From Xenophilus sp. L33 (lineage in GTDB: Bacteria > Pseudomonadota > Gammaproteobacteria > Burkholderiales > Burkholderiaceae_C): 40,205 nt of DNA. The stretch covers positions 1-40,205 of the forward strand of contig NZ_LMUW01000064.1 of the NCBI RefSeq assembly GCF_009765735.1, in the 5' to 3' direction. Shown here in pieces: positions 20,390 through 28,307 of the stretch. The notes beneath the pieces are model-generated. The model ran no database searches, was not told where the DNA came from, and was given only the letters and a program-made list of their open reading frames with translations. The translations under genes and the position numbers were made by a program. Each line of letters opens with the position of its first letter. Position 1 is the first letter of the stretch.

Positions 20390-21715
20390 ATGAGCTCTGC
20401 CACGATTCCTCCCTCCAGCGCGCTGACCCAGGACCTTCGACGGCAGGCCATGGATGCTCCGAAGGCCCGCGTCCCGAAAGGCATCGTCGCCGCCAGCGTG
20501 GCCGGCAACGCGCTGGAGTTCTACGACTTCGTCACCTACGCCTTCTTCGCGGTCTACATCGGCAAGGCCTTCTTCCCGGCCTCCACGCCGATGGGCAGCC
20601 TGCTGCTGTCGGTGGCGGTCTTCGGCGTCGGCTTCGTCTCGCGGCCGCTCGGCGGTGTGCTGATCGGCGCCTTCGCCGACCGCGCCGGCCGCAAGCCCGC
20701 GATGCTGCTGACCATCGGGCTCATCACCGTCGGCACGCTCGGCCTGGCGCTGACGCCGAGCTACGACACCATCGGCATGGCCGCGCCGATCATCGTGGTG
20801 CTGTGCCGGCTGGTGCAGGGCCTGGCGCTCGGCGGCGAGGTCGGTCCGTCGACCGCTTTCCTGATCGAGGCCGCGCCGCAAGGCAAGCGCGCGATCTACG
20901 CCAGCTGGCAGCTGGCCAGCCAGGGCATCGCGACCCTGGTGGCGGGCCTCTTCGGCGTCGTCGTGATCGGCCTGCTGACGCCCGACCAATTGCAGGCCTG
21001 GGGCTGGCGCGTGCCCTTCATCGCCGGCCTGCTGCTGCTGCCGGTGGCGGTCTACCTGCGCCGCAGCATGCCCGAGACCCTGCACGCCGCCGACGTCAAG
21101 CCCGAGCACGTCGGCCTGCGCGGCCTGGCGCAGTACAAGGGAATGATCGTGCTGGCGATCCTGGTGGTGCTGGGCGGCACGGTGTCGACCTATGTCGGCC
21201 AGTACATGACCACCTACGCGATCACCACGCTGCACTTCGCGCCCGGCATCGCCATGGTCGCCACGGTCGCGGTCGGCCTGGCGACGCTGATCTTCTCGGT
21301 GGTCGGCGGCTGGCTGTCCGACCGCTACGGCCGCAAGCCCATGATGCTGTGGCCGCGCATCGTCACCGCGGTGGCGACCGTTCCGCTCTTCCTGCTGCTG
21401 ATCTCGCATCCGAGCGTCGCCGTGCTGCTGTCGGTGACCGTGTTCCTCGCCGCGCTGACAGCGATCAGCGGCGGCGCCTCGATCGTCGCGATCCCCGAAC
21501 TGCTGCCGAGCGGCATCCGGGCCACGGGCCTGTCGATCGCCTATGCGGTCGGCGTGGCGCTGTTCGGCGGCTCGACCCAGTTCATCATCACCTGGCTCAT
21601 CCAGGCCACCGGCAATCCCGCCGCGCCGGCCTGGTACGTGGCCGGCACCAGCGTGATCACCGCGCTGGCCATGATGGCGCTGCCCGAGACGCGCCACCTG
21701 CAACTCGAAGACTGA
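20390..21715 (+). CDS. MFS transporter of the metabolite:H+ symporter (MHS) family
   Basis: 441 residues with about 12 membrane helices. The MHS start is seen as ASVAGNALEFYDFVTYAFFA, in which the acidic/aromatic LEFYDF motif is typical. The helix 2-3 loop is GAFADRAGRKPAM and the matching second-half loop is GWLSDRYGRKPMM. The long loop between helices is as in citrate/proline symporters of this family. It should import an organic acid or acylated amino acid with protons across the inner membrane. Its position between two M20 amidohydrolase genes (30 and 37 bp gaps) suggests it brings in their substrate. Confidence 0.9.
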   Translation: MSSATIPPSSALTQDLRRQAMDAPKARVPKGIVAASVAGNALEFYDFVTYAFFAVYIGKAFFPASTPMGSLLLSVAVFGVGFVSRPLGGVLIGAFADRAGRKPAMLLTIGLITVGTLGLALTPSYDTIGMAAPIIVVLCRLVQGLALGGEVGPSTAFLIEAAPQGKRAIYASWQLASQGIATLVAGLFGVVVIGLLTPDQLQAWGWRVPFIAGLLLLPVAVYLRRSMPETLHAADVKPEHVGLRGLAQYKGMIVLAILVVLGGTVSTYVGQYMTTYAITTLHFAPGIAMVATVAVGLATLIFSVVGGWLSDRYGRKPMMLWPRIVTAVATVPLFLLLISHPSVAVLLSVTVFLAALTAISGGASIVAIPELLPSGIRATGLSIAYAVGVALFGGSTQFIITWLIQATGNPAAPAWYVAGTSVITALAMMALPETRHLQLED

Positions 21716-21752
21716 TCCCGTCCATTTGCAACCGACACCGAGAGAGACCCCC

Positions 21753-22931
21753 ATGAACGCCACCGCCGACGCCGTCCTGCCCGAAATCGCCGAAAGCCTG
21801 CCCGAGATGCTGGCCCTGCGGCACAAGATCCACGCCCATCCCGAGCTGGCCTACGAGGAATTCGCGACCAGCGACCTGGTCTGCGCGCAACTCGAAGCCT
21901 GGGGCTATGCGATCCACCGCGGCCTCGGCGGCACCGGCGTGGTCGCGACCCTCAAGAAGGGCAAGGGCGGCAAGTCGATCGGCGTGCGCGCCGACATGGA
22001 CGCGCTGCCGATCCACGAGACCACCGGCTTGCCCTACGCCAGCAAGCTGGCCGGCAAGATGCACGCCTGCGGCCACGACGGCCATACCGCGACCCTGCTG
22101 GCCGCCGCGCGCCACCTGGCCAAGGACGCCAAGTTCAACGGCACCCTGAACCTCATCTTCCAGCCCGCCGAGGAAGGCCTGGCCGGCGCCCGCAAGATGA
22201 TGGAAGACGGCCTGTTCGAGAAATTCCCGTGCGACGCGATCTTCGCCTTCCACAACATGCCGGGCTTCCCGGTCGGCAAGTTCGGCTTCCTCGAAGGCGG
22301 CTTCATGGCCTCGTCCGACACCGTGATCGTGAAGGTCAAGGGCGTCGGCGGCCACGGCGCGATGCCGGCGACCACCGTCGACGCGGTGGTGGTCGCTTCC
22401 TACATCGTGGTGGCGCTGCAGACCATCGTCTCGCGCAACGTCGATCCGCGGCAGATGGCGGTGGTGAGCGTCGGCTCGCTGCAGGCCGGCAACGCGCCGA
22501 ACGTGATCGCCGGCAGCGCCGAGCTGCGGCTCACGGTGCGCGCCTTCGACCCGGCGGTGCGCGCCCAGCTGCGCGACCGCATCACCAAGATCGTGAACAC
22601 CCAGGCCGACGTCTTCGGCGCGTCCGCCGAGATCGACTACCAGTGGCGCTACCCGCCGCTGCAGAACGAGCCGGCCATGACCGAGTTCGCGCGCCAGGTC
22701 GCGATCGAGCACTTCGGCGAGGACTCGCTGATCCCCGACATGAAGCCGCTCACCGGCAGCGAGGACTTCGCCTACATGCTCGAAGTGAAGCCCGGCTGCT
22801 ACTTCACCATCGGCAATGGCGACGGCGAAGGCGGCTGCATGGTGCACAACCCGGGCTACGACTTCAACGACGCGATCCTGCCGATCGGCGCGAGCTACTG
22901 GGTCAAGCTCGTGGAGAAGTTCCTGGCCTGA
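21753..22931 (+). CDS. M20-family amidohydrolase, second copy
   Basis: 392 residues from ATG at 21753 (GAGAGA ribosome site). It parallels the first copy along its length, sharing HPELAYEE, GLGGTGVV, RADMDALPI, HACGHDGHTA, IFQPAEEG and MVHNPGYDFNDA, at roughly 60% identity by eye. All metal-binding residues are retained. Differences cluster in the segment that lines the substrate pocket (FHNMPGFPVGKFG instead of MHNGPGVPQGHLL), so the two enzymes may split a family of acyl amino acids. It is the last gene of the LysR-linked operon and converges on the quiC gene 12 bp away. Confidence 0.93.
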   Translation: MNATADAVLPEIAESLPEMLALRHKIHAHPELAYEEFATSDLVCAQLEAWGYAIHRGLGGTGVVATLKKGKGGKSIGVRADMDALPIHETTGLPYASKLAGKMHACGHDGHTATLLAAARHLAKDAKFNGTLNLIFQPAEEGLAGARKMMEDGLFEKFPCDAIFAFHNMPGFPVGKFGFLEGGFMASSDTVIVKVKGVGGHGAMPATTVDAVVVASYIVVALQTIVSRNVDPRQMAVVSVGSLQAGNAPNVIAGSAELRLTVRAFDPAVRAQLRDRITKIVNTQADVFGASAEIDYQWRYPPLQNEPAMTEFARQVAIEHFGEDSLIPDMKPLTGSEDFAYMLEVKPGCYFTIGNGDGEGGCMVHNPGYDFNDAILPIGASYWVKLVEKFLA

Positions 22932-22943
22932 CGCAATGCGCGT

Positions 22944-24848
22944 TCAGGCCTGCGCCTGCGCGGCCATCCGCGCGGGCGCGTTGAGCGCCCCGTAGCCGTC
23001 GTAGCCGCCGATGCGCTCGACGATCTCGAAGAAGAAACCGTCCTCGAAGCCTTCGGTGTAGGCCTGCAGGTAGTCGCCGGCCGGCGAGCGGTCGAACAGC
23101 ACGCCGAGCGAGCGCATGCGCGCCAGGAGGGCCGGATCGAGGTCCACGCGCGTCTGCAGGTCGTCGTAGTAGTTGTCAGAGATCGGCACGAAGCGCACGC
23201 CGTTGGCCCTGAGGCTCTCCACCGAATCGAAGATGTTGTCGCTGGCCAGCGCGATGTGATGCACCGCGCCGCCGCCGCGCGCATTCACGGTGCGGGCGGT
23301 GCGGGTACGCTGGCTCAGCGAGACGTTCAGCACCATGCGGATGTGGCGGCCGGCATCGGCCACGCCGCGGCTGCGGATCAGCCCGAAGGGGTCGGCCAGC
23401 TCCAGGCTCTCGCCCGGCTCCAGGCCGAGCACCGCGCGCGAGAACAGCACCCAGGTGTCGAGCTGGTCGACCGCCAGGCCGAGCGCCACGTGGTCGATCG
23501 AGCGCAGGCCGGCCGAGGCGCCGTCCGGGCTCGCCTCGAGCACGAAGTCGGCTTCGTAGAGGCCGTCGGCGCCGAGCGAGGTGGCCACGAAGTGGATCAG
23601 GTTGCCGCCCGGCGCGACCACGGCCGGCACGCGGATCTCTTGCGGGCCCACCGGCCCGTCGTAGCGCAGCGAGCGCATCGCGGTGGCGCGCTCGGCCGCC
23701 TGGTCCGGATCGTCGGTGCCGACGCCGAGCGCACAGACCGAGGTGCCGTGCAGGTCGAAGCGGCCGCTGGCGAAGGAGTCGGGCTGCGCGTTGACGATGA
23801 GGTTGATCGCGCCCTGCCGATAGAGCACGACCGCCTTCGAGCGATGGCGGCCGATGCGCTGGAAGCCGAGCTGGCAGAAGAGCTTGTCGAGGCCGCGGGC
23901 CGATTCGGCGTCGGCGGCGAACTCGATGAAGGTGAAGCCGGTGAAGCGCGGCATCGGCGGCGGCTCGAACAGCGCGACCTGCTGCAGCACCTGCGGAGCG
24001 CGTGCCGCCTTCGGGCCTTCGGCGGCGCTCGCGAGGCGCTGGCGCGCTCGGCTTTCCAGGTAGAGCAATGAACGCATCGCGTCGACCGCGGTGCGGCGGT
24101 TCGGCGTCTCGCGAAACACGTCGTTGAAGATTTCCAGCGACAGCGGGCCGGTGTAGCCGGCCAGCAGCGCCTGCTCGAAGAAGCCGACGCAGTCGAACTC
24201 GCCCTGCGCCGGGAAGGAGCGGTGATGGCGGGCCCACTGCAGCACGTCCATCGACAAGAGAGGGGCGTCGGCCATCTGCAGGAAGAAGATCTTGTCGCCC
24301 GGGATCGCGGCGATGCCGGCCGGATCGTCCTTCAGCGACAGCGTGTGGAAGCTGTCGAGGATGAGGCCCAGGTTCGGATGGTCGGCGCGCTGCACGATGT
24401 TCCAGGCCCGCCCGTAGAGCGAGGTGTGGCGGCCCCAGGCCAGCGCCTCGAAGCCGACCCGCAGGCCGCGCCGCGACGCCCGCTCGGCCAGCGCGCGCAA
24501 CTGCGCGGCGGCCAGCGACGGATCGTCGATCGCCAGCGGCGAGGTGTTCGAGCAGCACAGCATCAACTCGGCGCCGAGTTCCTGCATCAGGTCGAACTTG
24601 CGTTCCGCGCGCTCCAGGCTGCGCCGGAATTGCGCCTCCGGCATCGCCTCGAAGTCGCGGAAGGGCTGGTAGAGGTCGAGCGTGAGGCCGAGGTCCGCGG
24701 AGATGCGGCGCAGGTCGGCGGCCGTGCCCTTGAAGTTGATGAAGTCGTTCTCGAACAGTTCGTAGCCGTCGAAGCCGGCGGCCGCGATGGCTTCGAGCTT
24801 CTGGCGCAGGGTGCCGCTGAGGGAGACGGTGGCGATGGAGCGGTGCAT
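22944..24848 (-). CDS. quiC: QuiC1-type 3-dehydroshikimate dehydratase, bifunctional fold
   Basis: 634 residues in two domains. Residues 1-275 form an AP-endonuclease-2/xylose isomerase-like TIM barrel (start MHRSIATVSLSGTLRQKLEA; FEALAWGRHTSLYG; LILDSFHTLSLKD), as in 3-dehydroshikimate dehydratases. Residues about 300-634 resemble 4-hydroxyphenylpyruvate dioxygenase, with RSIDHVALGL and GAVHHIALASDNIFD carrying His metal ligands. This fusion is typical of pseudomonad QuiC1, which converts 3-dehydroshikimate to protocatechuate in quinate/shikimate catabolism. A GAGGCG site precedes the ATG at 24848. No other qui or pca genes are in view. The role of the second domain is uncertain in the family. 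Confidence 0.9.
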   Translation of the reverse strand: MHRSIATVSLSGTLRQKLEAIAAAGFDGYELFENDFINFKGTAADLRRISADLGLTLDLYQPFRDFEAMPEAQFRRSLERAERKFDLMQELGAELMLCCSNTSPLAIDDPSLAAAQLRALAERASRRGLRVGFEALAWGRHTSLYGRAWNIVQRADHPNLGLILDSFHTLSLKDDPAGIAAIPGDKIFFLQMADAPLLSMDVLQWARHHRSFPAQGEFDCVGFFEQALLAGYTGPLSLEIFNDVFRETPNRRTAVDAMRSLLYLESRARQRLASAAEGPKAARAPQVLQQVALFEPPPMPRFTGFTFIEFAADAESARGLDKLFCQLGFQRIGRHRSKAVVLYRQGAINLIVNAQPDSFASGRFDLHGTSVCALGVGTDDPDQAAERATAMRSLRYDGPVGPQEIRVPAVVAPGGNLIHFVATSLGADGLYEADFVLEASPDGASAGLRSIDHVALGLAVDQLDTWVLFSRAVLGLEPGESLELADPFGLIRSRGVADAGRHIRMVLNVSLSQRTRTARTVNARGGGAVHHIALASDNIFDSVESLRANGVRFVPISDNYYDDLQTRVDLDPALLARMRSLGVLFDRSPAGDYLQAYTEGFEDGFFFEIVERIGGYDGYGALNAPARMAAQAQA

Positions 24849-24873
24849 GGGCGCCTCGAAGGAATTGCGTTCG

Positions 24874-24903
24874 ACTTTAGAGGGCGCCGCGGCCCGCCGG
24901 CAA
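24874..24903 (-). promoter_or_regulatory. Candidate quiC promoter
   Basis: On the minus strand TTGCCG (24903-24898) is separated by 18 bp from TAAAGT (24879-24874), a moderate sigma-70 pair. It puts transcription start about 20 bp before the quiC ATG and places the 19 bp palindrome around position -55. Confidence 0.5.
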
Positions 24904-24918
24904 GCAGAGGCCGAGCGA

Positions 24919-24937
24919 GCGAACGATGATCGTTCGC
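24919..24937. promoter_or_regulatory. 19 bp palindrome upstream of quiC
   Basis: GCGAACGATGATCGTTCGC is a perfect inverted repeat with 9 bp arms and one centre base. Its core CGAT-N-ATCG resembles the site of IclR-family regulators of the protocatechuate pathway (PcaR, GTTCGATAATCGCAC as I recall it). Location near -55 fits activation. The binding protein is not encoded nearby. Confidence 0.6.
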
Positions 24938-25003
24938 CGAGGCGCAATGCCCGCACGGAATCGGGGTTTCACCTTAGCGGCCGCGCATCGCCGCAAATAA
25001 AAG

Positions 25004-25031
25004 AGGCCCCGTGCGTCACCGCACGAGGCCT
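25004..25031 (-). terminator. Intrinsic terminator of the small-protein gene
   Basis: A 12 bp stem with a 4 base loop (25016-25019): the arms pair throughout, with one G-U pair in the minus-strand RNA. It is followed on the minus strand by C and TTTTATTT (25002-24995). It starts 41 bp after the stop of the 32-residue ORF. It is the clearest intrinsic terminator in the window. Confidence 0.88.
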
Positions 25032-25071
25032 GAATCCGTCCAGAGGCGACGGAGGAGACAATCGGATGTGA

Positions 25072-25170
25072 TCAGCGGGTGAGGGTCAACTCGTCGAGCT
25101 TGCGGGTCGTGTAGATGCCGGAGGCGACGATGGCGGCTACGGCGACGAGGCAGATCAGGAGCGTGGACAT
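25072..25170 (-). CDS. 32-residue single-helix small protein
   Basis: ATG at 25170, stop at 25074-25072. The product begins MSTLLICLVAVAAIVASGIY and ends in a charged tail with TRKLDEL. Residues 3-20 form one hydrophobic helix, so it should sit in the inner membrane with the tail on the other side. An AGGTGA Shine-Dalgarno lies 5 bp upstream, a perfect TATAAT 32 bp upstream and a strong terminator downstream, which together argue strongly that it is expressed. It does not resemble KdpF or CydX, the small proteins I know of this size. Function unknown; regulation of a nearby or distant membrane complex is typical of such proteins. Confidence 0.72.
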   Translation of the reverse strand: MSTLLICLVAVAAIVASGIYTTRKLDELTLTR

Positions 25171-25201
25171 GGAGTCACCTGTTTGAGTCACGATGGGGTC
25201 G

Positions 25202-25220
25202 ATTATAGGGGTAAACCCTA
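25202..25220 (-). promoter_or_regulatory. Promoter and dyad of the small-protein gene
   Basis: Minus-strand TATAAT at 25207-25202 is a perfect -10 box. Overlapping the spacer is the dyad TAGGGGTAAACCCTA (plus strand, 25206-25220) with arms TAGGG/CCCTA. No good -35 is found 16-18 bp upstream, so the dyad may bind an activator or a repressor. Confidence 0.65.
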
Positions 25221-25285
25221 GTCTCGTGTTGCAGTGCAACATGACCCCACGGTCAGGTGTGGATTCCGCGCCACGCGGCCTGGGT

Positions 25286-25870
25286 TCAGCTCGGCAGCAG
25301 CACCTTGTTGACCACGTGGATCACGCCGTTCGACTGGTAGACGTTGGCGATCGTGACGGTGGCGACGCCGCCCTTCTCGTCGGTGACCAGCACGTTGCCG
25401 CCGCTCATCGTGACGGTGAGCGTGCCGCCGCTGGCGGTCTTGAGCATCGCGCGGCCGCCGCCGGCTGTGATCAGCTTCATGAGCGCGGCCGAGTCGTAGC
25501 TGCCGGGCACCACGTGGTAGGTCAGCACCTTGGTGAGGGTCGCCTTGTTCTCGGGCTTGAGCAGGGTCGGCACGGTGCCGGCGGGCAGCGCGTCGAAGGC
25601 CGCATTGGTCGGCGCGAAGACGGTGAACGGGCCCGGGCTCTTGAGCGTGTCGACCAGGCCCGCGGCCTTGACCGCCGCCACCAGCGTGGTGTGGTCCTTC
25701 GAATTCACCGCGTTGTCGACGATGTCCTTGTTGGGGTACATCGGGGCGCCGCCGACCATCACGGTGGACGTGCTGGAAGCCGCGCCCATGGCGGCCGGCG
25801 TGGACGTTTTCATGCCGGAGCATGCGCTGAGCAGGACGGCGACGGCGGCTGCGATGACGAGTTTTTTCAT
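25286..25870 (-). CDS. Fasciclin-domain (FAS1) lipoprotein
   Basis: 194 residues. The signal sequence MKKLVIAAAVAVLLSACSG ends in a lipobox (LSAC), so Cys17 should be lipidated and the protein exported. A Ser/Thr/Ala-rich spacer leads to one FAS1 domain (about 47-193) with the H1 motif GPFTVFAPTNAAFDALP, the YHVVPG segment and the closing H2-type IHVVNKVLLP. FAS1 domains mediate adhesion or binding at the cell surface. It is divergent from an ECF sigma factor, and fasciclin genes are common targets of such neighbours. A possible ECF-type promoter is listed separately. Confidence 0.92.
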   Translation of the reverse strand: MKKLVIAAAVAVLLSACSGMKTSTPAAMGAASSTSTVMVGGAPMYPNKDIVDNAVNSKDHTTLVAAVKAAGLVDTLKSPGPFTVFAPTNAAFDALPAGTVPTLLKPENKATLTKVLTYHVVPGSYDSAALMKLITAGGGRAMLKTASGGTLTVTMSGGNVLVTDEKGGVATVTIANVYQSNGVIHVVNKVLLPS

Positions 25871-25931
25871 GAAGGCTCCAAAGGTTGGTTTGAGTGCTTG
25901 AAGCCCGGGTCTGTTGCCCGTGCTCGACGAC

Positions 25932-25962
25932 TGATACGCAGCCCGCGCCGCGTTGGTTCACA
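25932..25962 (-). promoter_or_regulatory. Possible ECF-type promoter of the fasciclin gene
   Basis: On the minus strand TGTGAACCAA (25962-25953) is followed, 16 bp after TGAACC, by CGTATCA (25938-25932). AAC in the -35 and CGT in the -10 are common in ECF-dependent promoters. It lies about 60 bp before the fasciclin ATG. Evidence is the pattern only. Confidence 0.35.
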
Positions 25963-26022
25963 TCCTTTCGCATGAATCGAATGCGATCGTGGTGCATTGA
26001 TCCAGCATCACCGCTGCCGCGT

Positions 26023-26679
26023 ATGCAGGGCATGCACAGCGTCCCGCAGCCACCGGATGGCGACCCCTCGCCAGCGGAGCCGCTGGCCGAGCGGCCGTCG
26101 TCGGCTCCACCGCGCGAAGCCATGAACCAGCTGTTGCGGGCGGTCGCCCTGCGCGCCGACTGCGAAGCCTTCGCAGTGCTCTTCAAGCACTTCGCGCCGC
26201 GCGTGAAGTCGTACCTGATGCGCGGCAACGGCGGCGAAGGCCTCGCCGAGGGCGTCGCCGAGGAACTGACGCAGGACACCATGGTCATGGTCTGGCGCAA
26301 GGCCGCGCAGTTCGACCCGCAGCAGGCGGGGCTCGCGACCTGGATCTTCGCGATCGCGCGCAACCTGCGCGTGGACCACCTGCGCAGCCGCCGGGTGCCG
26401 ACCATCGACGGTGACGACGAGGTCGAGGCACTGGAAGTGCCGGACCAGGCGCCGGCCCTCGACGAGCAACTGCGGCTGGGTCGGCGCGAGCTGGGCGTGC
26501 GCGAAGCGCTGCGGCGCCTCTCGACCGAACAGGCGCAGGTGCTGCGCCTGTCCTTCTATGAAGAGCTGCCGCACGTGGGCATCGCGCGCGAACTCGACAT
26601 CCCGCTCGGAACGGTCAAGTCCAGGCTGCGGCTGGCGGTGATGCACCTGCGGCAAATTCTCTCCACGCTCGAACCCTGA
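26023..26679 (+). CDS. ECF-family RNA polymerase sigma factor
   Basis: 218 residues from ATG at 26023; ATG at 26032 or 26122 are alternatives and none has a strong ribosome site. Sigma region 2 is seen at about 45-110 (CEAFAVLFKHFAPRVKSYL, EELTQDTMVMVWRKAAQFDP, TWIFAIARNLRVDHLR) and region 4 at about 155-215 (LRRLSTEQAQVLRLSFYEEL, HVGIARELDIPLGTVKSRLR). It would direct RNA polymerase to envelope-related promoters. It is divergent from the fasciclin gene and 116 bp before the DUF4331 gene on the same strand. No anti-sigma factor gene is next to it, which is unusual for this group. Confidence 0.92.
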   Translation: MQGMHSVPQPPDGDPSPAEPLAERPSSAPPREAMNQLLRAVALRADCEAFAVLFKHFAPRVKSYLMRGNGGEGLAEGVAEELTQDTMVMVWRKAAQFDPQQAGLATWIFAIARNLRVDHLRSRRVPTIDGDDEVEALEVPDQAPALDEQLRLGRRELGVREALRRLSTEQAQVLRLSFYEELPHVGIARELDIPLGTVKSRLRLAVMHLRQILSTLEP

Positions 26680-26744
26680 TCGAAAAGGTCAGGCACCAGC
26701 CGATTTGCATGCGCGGGTAATCGAGCAGATCCGCCTGAAGATTT

Positions 26745-26754
26745 CTTACGTAAG
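26745..26754. promoter_or_regulatory. 10 bp palindrome in the gap before the DUF4331 gene
   Basis: CTTACGTAAG is a perfect palindrome 42 bp upstream of the DUF4331 start, in an unusually AT-rich stretch for this window (26738-26780). It may be part of a promoter or operator; no convincing -35/-10 pair was found. Confidence 0.3.
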
Positions 26755-26795
26755 CATGAGGTCCGATATTTTTCTTCATCACCTGAGGTGAGCCC

Positions 26796-28298
26796 ATGAA
26801 TCTTCCGCGACTTTCCTTTCGAGTCAGCGTGACTCTGTTGTGCATGGCCGCCGCCGGTGGCGTGCTGGCATCGAGCCACCGCGAGGCACCGTCGATCGCC
26901 GGCAGCCCCAAGCTGGACGGCACCGACTTCTACATGTTCCGCAGCTACGACCCGGCGCGCACCGCCTACACCACGCTGATTGCCGACTACCAGCCCTTCC
27001 AGGCGCCGACCGGCGGACCCAACTTCTTCGCGATGGATCCGAACGGCCTCTACGAGATCCACATCGACAACAACGGCGACGGCCAGGAAGACATCACCTT
27101 CCAGTTCCGCTTCCAGAACACGCTGCGCGACATCGCGCTGCCGGTGGGCGGCAAGCAGGTATCGATCCCGCTGGTGCAGGCCGGCGGCATCAGCGCGCCG
27201 AACCAGGCCACCAGCAACCTGCGCGAGACCTACACGGTGAGCGTGGTGCGCGGACCGCGCCGCGGCAGCGTCGGCCAGGCGATCACCAAGACCGACGGCA
27301 CCGCCGTCTTCGACAAGCCGACCGACAACATCGGCGAGAAGACCTTCGGCCCCGCGCCCGGCTATGCCAACTACGCGGCGCAGTTCGTCTACGACGTGAA
27401 CATTCCCGGCTGCCCGCTGCCGGGCAAGGTGTTCGTCGGCCAGCGCAAGGACCCGTTCGTGGTCGCGCTCGGCCCGATCTTCGACCTGATCAACCTCAAC
27501 CCGCTCGGCCCGACCAGCGGCGGCAACGCCGACGCGCTCGCCAACTTCAACATCACCTCGCTCGAGATGGAAGTGCCCACCGAATGCCTCACCAGCGCGG
27601 GCAGCACCATCATCGGCGGCTGGACCACCTCCAGCGCGCGCCAGGGCCGTCTGATCGCCAACCCGCCCAAGGAAGGCTTCGACCAGGCCTCGCTCAACGG
27701 CGGCCCGTGGGCCCAGGTGTCGCGTCTCGGCATGCCGCTGGTGAACGAGATCGTGATCGGCCTGAAGGACAAGGACAGGTTCAACAACTCGCAGCCGGTC
27801 GGCGACGCGCAGTTCCTCACCTACGTCACCAACCCGACCTTGCCGGCGCTGATCCAGACGCTGTTCCCGAGCGCGCCGGCACCGACCAACTTCCCGCGCA
27901 CCGACCTGGTCGCCGCCTTCCTGACCGGCATCGCGGGCCTCAACCAGCCGGCCAACGTGGTGCCTTCGGAAATGCTGCGGCTGGAGACCGCGATCGCGCC
28001 CACGCCCAAGGCCTCGCAGAGCAACTTCGGCGTGGCCGGCGGCGACCTTGCGGGCTTCCCGAACGGACGCCGTCCGGGCGACGACGTGGTCGACATCGAA
28101 CTGCAGGTCGCGATGGGCGCGCTGTGCGTGCTGACCGGTCCGAACGACAAGTTCAAGGTCGGCTGCAAGCCTTCGGACGCACCGGCGGGCGCCGCGCCGC
28201 TGACCGATGGCGCGCTCGAGTCGCCGGCCAACTTCCCGGCCGTGTTCCCGTACCTCAACACGCCGCTGCCGGGCGCGACCAACGCGGCCACGCATTAA
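26796..28298 (+). CDS. DUF4331 exported protein
   Basis: 500 residues from ATG at 26796, preceded by TGAGGTGA. A signal peptide (about 1-25, ending GGVLAS) is followed at once by the DUF4331 hallmark SSHREAPSIAGSPKLDGTDF. Further family marks are DPNGLYEIHIDNNGDGQEDI, which also resembles a calcium-binding DxDxDG loop, and RRPGDDVVDIEL near the C-terminus. The product should be periplasmic or extracellular. The reaction of DUF4331 proteins is unknown. It leads a run of envelope genes (lipoprotein, TPR protein, HupE-like protein, TonB receptor) with only 9 bp to the next start, so an operon is likely. Confidence 0.9.
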   Translation: MNLPRLSFRVSVTLLCMAAAGGVLASSHREAPSIAGSPKLDGTDFYMFRSYDPARTAYTTLIADYQPFQAPTGGPNFFAMDPNGLYEIHIDNNGDGQEDITFQFRFQNTLRDIALPVGGKQVSIPLVQAGGISAPNQATSNLRETYTVSVVRGPRRGSVGQAITKTDGTAVFDKPTDNIGEKTFGPAPGYANYAAQFVYDVNIPGCPLPGKVFVGQRKDPFVVALGPIFDLINLNPLGPTSGGNADALANFNITSLEMEVPTECLTSAGSTIIGGWTTSSARQGRLIANPPKEGFDQASLNGGPWAQVSRLGMPLVNEIVIGLKDKDRFNNSQPVGDAQFLTYVTNPTLPALIQTLFPSAPAPTNFPRTDLVAAFLTGIAGLNQPANVVPSEMLRLETAIAPTPKASQSNFGVAGGDLAGFPNGRRPGDDVVDIELQVAMGALCVLTGPNDKFKVGCKPSDAPAGAAPLTDGALESPANFPAVFPYLNTPLPGATNAATH

Positions 28299-28307
28299 GG
28301 ACCACGC

